From contig NC_135505.1 in the NCBI RefSeq assembly GCF_052857255.1, positions 141,954,343 through 142,018,342 of the forward strand: a stretch of DNA of 64,000 nt. Reading direction: 5' to 3'. Under the pieces are notes generated by a model, which worked only from the letters and a program-made list of their open reading frames with translations, did not search any database and had not been told where the DNA came from. Shown here piece by piece: positions 59,501 through 64,000 of the stretch. This stretch comes from Amblyomma americanum. Lineage: Eukaryota > Arthropoda > Arachnida > Ixodida > Ixodidae. How positions within the stretch are numbered: the first letter of the stretch is position 1; each line of letters starts with the position of its first letter. Position numbers and translations under genes: made by a program.

Positions 59501-60810
59501 ACTATAACATACTACTTCCTTATTAATGGATACTGGTAACAGCCAGTAGCCAGAGTTTATTATGGCGGCGCCCTTCTTCTGAGTCAAAGACGAGAAGCTC
59601 TTTGGACTGAAGAGTTGCCCCCTTGGTAGGACCGGACCGCGATAAGGCTGTATGGACAACAAATATGGCGCGGGCGGTGCGCCCTCGCAGACGACATCGC
59701 CCGCGACATCTCCGCGGTTTATGGTGGTGACATCGTGGCATCCTTTTGTCCGATACCTCAGGCGTAAAAAGGACGAGACCAAAACAAAAATGCGAAAGAC
59801 CAGCACAAAAGCTAAATTTCTTTCTTCTCCAAGACGAGGAATGTGTGTCACATGACGACGACAAGGACCGACGACGATGGCGCCGCGGCTCGACGAAGCG
59901 CGGAGGAACGGAATCCTTCTGCTTCGTCGGGCGCGTCGTCTGCTTCGAATGCCGGGGCCGTAAATTTTTGATCGACTCGCAGGACGACACCGCTCCGGCG
60001 ACGGCACAGGCGGATAGGGGGGTAGCGTCGTACTGCTACAAACTATGCCACACACTGGGGCTTGGCGGTTGCGTGAAAGATGGCGACCACGTGTGTGGTA
60101 GGGTTTGAAAGCGAGTCAGCCAGTCAGTCAGTGGCGGCAGTCGAGGACTGGTCTCTCCTTCATTCGTGGGCCCTACAGATGGTGGGAAAGTCGGAGGAGT
60201 CGTGTTCGTATCGGCGGCACGCTGCTAGGACTAAGGGCGAGCCGACGTATAGAGAGGCGTCGAGCTTTTATAGGGCCGTGATCAATGTGCGTGTTGTCGA
60301 GCATGAGAGTTCAATGTGCCTTTTTTTTTTCTACAGTGCTGCGGTCTTGGGGCATTGATTCGAGGTCAATGACCCTCTCATTAGTCACCGGTGTGAAAGA
60401 AAAGGCAGACACTGTCAATGTGTCTATTTTGCTCGAAGTCAATGAGCAACCACAGAGGAAATTTTGTGTAGGTGGTCTCTAAATTCAGTAAGCATTTCCA
60501 CCACCCTGCAATTGTCTAAATACGCTGGTCTTAAGGTTTCCGTCCCTAAATCTGCTTTCATGGCATGTTTTGCCCGCGTCGTAATATAACACCTGCATCA
60601 AGGAGCGCATTCTTGGAATTAACGCCCTTTTTTGTGTGCATATCTTTCTTCCTCTATCAGAAAATATCAGGGTTGTCTAAATTTTTTTGTGTGAATCCGC
60701 TACTGGCAGACTCGTTGTTATAGTTTAGGAAAGAATATGGAGTTATCAAATATACATATTCGGAGAAGACAATCTGAACATCAGGGTGCTTACAGCAGCG
60801 CCTGCTGTGA
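59501..60810. other. No gene called
   Basis: 59560-60130 is GC-rich; a 211-codon minus frame and a 120-codon plus frame overlap there without recognisable domains. A promoter or first exon is possible but unsupported. Confidence 0.35.
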
Positions 60811-61060
60811 CACACACACACACACAACACACACACAGAACACACACACAACACACACACAACACAACACACACACACACACAAAAAACACACACACAAC
60901 ACACACACACACAACACACACACAACACACACACAACACACACACAACACACACACAACACACACAACACAACACACACACAACACAACACACACACAAC
61001 ACAACACACACACAACACAACACACAACACACACACACACGCAAATACACACACGCAAAT
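60811..61060. repeat. (CA)n compound array with AACAC interruptions
   Basis: CA repeats broken at regular places by an extra A, so units such as 'acacacacaac' recur many times. Frames through it give His/Thr or Cys/Val peptides, all artefacts. Confidence 0.98.
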
Positions 61061-62995
61061 ACATACATACGTGAATACGTGCATGAGTAAATATTTTATT
61101 TCCCACTAAGAAGGGCAGGGAAAAGCCATGCATATGGATTACGGCTTGAGAGTTCATCGGCCCCGTTTTGGCATGAACAGCAGCCATACGCGCAAAACTA
61201 AACATCACTTACAGGTGCATCGTCACAAAAACATTTTGAGCACGATCACAAAATACGCTTCGTTCTTGAAAAGAGAGCAACTATAAAACTATAATTTAGA
61301 ACATAACGCAAACGGTTAATTGCCTGCTGTTATTTGACAATAAAACAACAAAATATAACATGTTTTAAAGCTTGTATCAGAAATCAAGAGTAAGAAAATG
61401 TTTTCGCGCATTCACTGTAGGATGATTAATGTAACAGAATGTTTATGCAGCCATGAGAGCGGCGATGTAAAACCTTCCACGCTAAAAATTTCCACGTTGT
61501 TCAGCACTCGTGGCAGGTTTGTTGCTCCTTGTTCTCACGTGAGGTGCCATATTTGATATGCTGTTCCTTGATGCATATTCCCACCAGTTTTCGATAAACT
61601 ACTGCCGCATACGTTTAGTCCTTAGTGTGTCCAGGGGTTCCCGGGTTGTCGCCGCGATGACGGGGCTTTGTCAGTTTCTGTTTGTTACGTGCAAGACGCG
61701 ACCAGGTCAGATCGCGGGTTACGCCTTCTGCCCTGTTCAGTATTTCGTTTCAGGCCATTTCTCTCGAAAGTTCCCTATCCCCAGTAAATTCAGTGTGACC
61801 AAGAAAAACGCGCTTTCTTAACTCGACCGACTGTCGCGTACAATCGCTGCTGTGTATAGCCTCTACTTCTTTTTCTGTCATTCCATACTAGTAAGCGTCT
61901 AAAAAAATCGTTCTACTTCATCGTCAGCCTGACTGTCATCTACAATCGTGTACGTAGAGTCGCCGGCCACTTTGATTTATTCTAACTACACCACCTAAAC
62001 CAGAAACAGGTTTCCGGAAACGATTCAAAGCTTCGCACTGGAAAAAGCAGTACGATTCAGCAAACCTCAACCAGGTTTTCTCATACAAATGACCTACAGT
62101 TTGTGCGATGTTTTGCCTTTTTTAGGGCAAATGGATAATTTTGTAAGAATGAATGAGATGTATTATAAATTGTATGACATTTGTATGACAAACAGTACGA
62201 GGTTATTGCGTCATGCAGCCTTTTTCACTAGGGTTCAAATCAGTCACTCGCACCTTGCAAACCCCAACATGCCTAACAAAGCCTAACTCTTTACGCAAAG
62301 GCGGTTAAACAGCACCATGTGTCGTTGAGACCAAACCGGCGCAGATCGAGCATCGAGAGGCGAGTGCCGCTGTTCACTGTGTAAGGAATGTGCGGCGGGG
62401 ATATCGCGACCACGCACTTTCTCTCGGACCGGGCGTCGAGATCGACGAGGGAAAGGGAAACCGAAGCTTCGCGCATACAATTAAAAAGAGAGGCGTGAGG
62501 AGGGGGAGGTGCCCCCGAAGACGTGGCGCAGCGCGCACGGTAGCTGGCCACTGCATCAGTCTCGTCCCTCGCATTGGCTGTCTGCCGCCGACCGCGGTCG
62601 CCTCTTCCGTCCATGATACGGGCTCCATCAGGCGATGGAATGCGAGGCGCTTTCTTTTATGGAGTGCGCTTTTTTTTTTTTCTTGGGTCTCCATCTCGCC
62701 TTCTCCCTCGGCTGGGAATGCCTGCTGCGCGGAGAAGACGGGCTGCCGAACGGAGTTGCGCTGCGGCAGTGGGAAGGAGCCGTCGTGTCGGCGGCGTCGT
62801 TTCTGCGGGCCTTTGAAAGCAGGGAAGAGTCGCAGTGACAGGTTGTAAGTTAGTTGCATACACTGGGCGCCCGGGTAATGTCGGTGAGTTAGTGGAGGAG
62901 GGGGGGGATTCGGTTAGACTGCGTGCTTGGTCGGAGGCGCCTTTCTGAAAGTGAGGGGGGACTGAACGAGTGAACCGGTGAGAGAAAGTGCTGTT
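61061..62995. other. No gene called; GC-rich block
   Basis: 61061-62270 is AT-rich with nothing recognised. 62290-62870 is GC-rich and CpG-rich with overlapping frames up to 161 codons on both strands; it could hold a promoter or 5' exon, but I see no domain. Confidence 0.35.
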
Positions 62996-63345
62996 GAGCG
63001 AGTGAGGAGCAAGTGAGGAGCAAGTGAGGTGAGGAGTGAGTGAGCAGCGAGTTAGTGAGTAGTCAGTGAGGAGTCAGTCAGTAAATAAGTGAGGAGCGAG
63101 TGAGGAGCGAGCGATGAGTGAATGAGCAACGAGTGAGGGGTGAGTGAGGAGCAATCAAGGAGTGAGTGAGGGGCGAGTGAGTCAGTGAGGAGTCAGTGAG
63201 GAGTCAGTGAGTGAGTGAGGAGTGAGTGAGTGAGTGAGGAGCGAGTGAGTAACGAGCGAGTGAGTGAGGAGCCACTGAGTGATAATGAGCCGGAGTGAAC
63301 TAACGAGTGACTAAGTGAGCCTGAGTGAATGAGTATGAGTGAATG
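62996..63345. repeat. Degenerate GTGAG minisatellite
   Basis: About 350 bp of variants of 'gagtgaggagcgagtgag', with local periods of 4, 8 and 10-12 bp. The minus frame gives a Ser/Leu-rich peptide, an artefact. Confidence 0.95.
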
Positions 63346-64000
63346 AGGGATCGAACCGTTAGGCGACAAGTGCAGTGAATGCACATTGGTAGGCCTGAGC
63401 TTGAGTGTCAAAATAAACAAGAAAGTAGCCAAATAAAGTCGTCAGCTAAATTCAGCTTTTTTCCCTTAACAGTCATTAAATATGCGATTATGTTTCTGCT
63501 CATTTGGGCATGTAGCAAGGACCTCCTGACCTGATTACAAAGTGTAAACTACGCCTTTCGCAGCTTCGTGCAAGTTATTTTGCCTCTGCTCAAAGTGTTC
63601 CTGCTTGAACGTGCTGGCAGACTGATCAAACGCCTTCTGGCAGGAACTAGATACCTTCCTCGATACCCTCCAATGGCGTTGGCATATTGTCATAACGCAG
63701 TGGTCAATCGCCCTGCACCTGCCAGCGTGGCATCGTAGGTGAGATCCGACTATAACAGTCAAGATTAGGCTGCCTAAATTCCACTGTTTTTTTTTTGTAT
63801 TCAAATGCGTAACCTTTCCGGGCAAAATATTTAGTTCCATCTAGAACAAGTAATAAGCACAGAATATGAAGCAGAAAGAAAACCCCAGTGCTTGTGTTAG
63901 TCAAGGGAGGTCACGCGTTCCTTCATTCAAAGAGCGGCCGCGCAGTTAATATACGTGGATTTTCATTGTACATTTAATGATTAAATGAGCTGAGATGAGC
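63346..64000. other. No gene seen
   Basis: AT-rich sequence to the end of the window. The section near 63675-63740 shares words with 52965-53040. Confidence 0.4.

Noticed and set aside
60657..61208. Cys/Val-rich 183-codon minus frame and His/Thr-rich plus frames
   Set aside because: Products of the CA array; all frames and both strands stay open for the same reason.

Overview
The window is nuclear DNA of a hard tick (Ixodidae), or of a very close chelicerate relative. The main evidence is repeated tRNA-derived SINEs of the Ruka type on both strands. They carry a 'ccgcggtggctcagtggtta' head, a B-box such as 'gggttcgaacccg', and a core containing 'caggtggtcgaaattattcc'. Low gene density, many non-LTR retrotransposon 3' ends, foldback MITEs and long microsatellites also fit. 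There is no operon structure, no ribosome-binding sites and no bacterial or phage gene. Most open frames are accidental translations of repeats.

One protein-coding exon is recognised with confidence: exon 1 of a ChaC-family gamma-glutamylcyclotransferase on the minus strand (13434 down to 13282). It has a good initiation context and ends in phase 0 at a plausible splice donor. Its upstream side (13435-14160) is GC-rich and carries a CACGTG box, a CCAAT box and a TGACGTCA site. The intron runs left from 13281. No second exon was found, so the gene probably continues beyond position 1.

Layout. 1-9 kb: truncated SINE with an (AT)n tail, a CR1-like LINE 3' end, a 150-bp hairpin, an ACTAGT-rich minisatellite, and a cluster of three tRNA-like SINEs. 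10-18 kb: MITE and SINE remnants around the ChaC exon. 18-23 kb: a GTCTATAGAC-rich foldback MITE split by a SINE, then two nested inverted-repeat transposons (20478-22228). 23-33 kb: CR1/Jockey-like LINE remnants, two perfect-looking hairpins, and four SINEs. 33-36 kb: about 1 kb of polypurine sequence ending in a SINE tail, then a 32-bp minisatellite with CCAAT and CAGCTG motifs. 40-52 kb: more SINEs (one inside a GAAT microsatellite, two head-to-tail), a LINE C-terminus, two more GTCTATAGAC elements if both orientations are counted, and palindromic ACACTCTAAA MITEs. 53-64 kb: polypurine tract, an RTE-like LINE split by a SINE, a CA-rich array and a GTGAG minisatellite.

The notable signal is the layered transposon history. 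Several insertions can be ordered by visible target-site duplications, and at least two MITE families appear here in several copies. I found no new multi-gene system and do not claim one.
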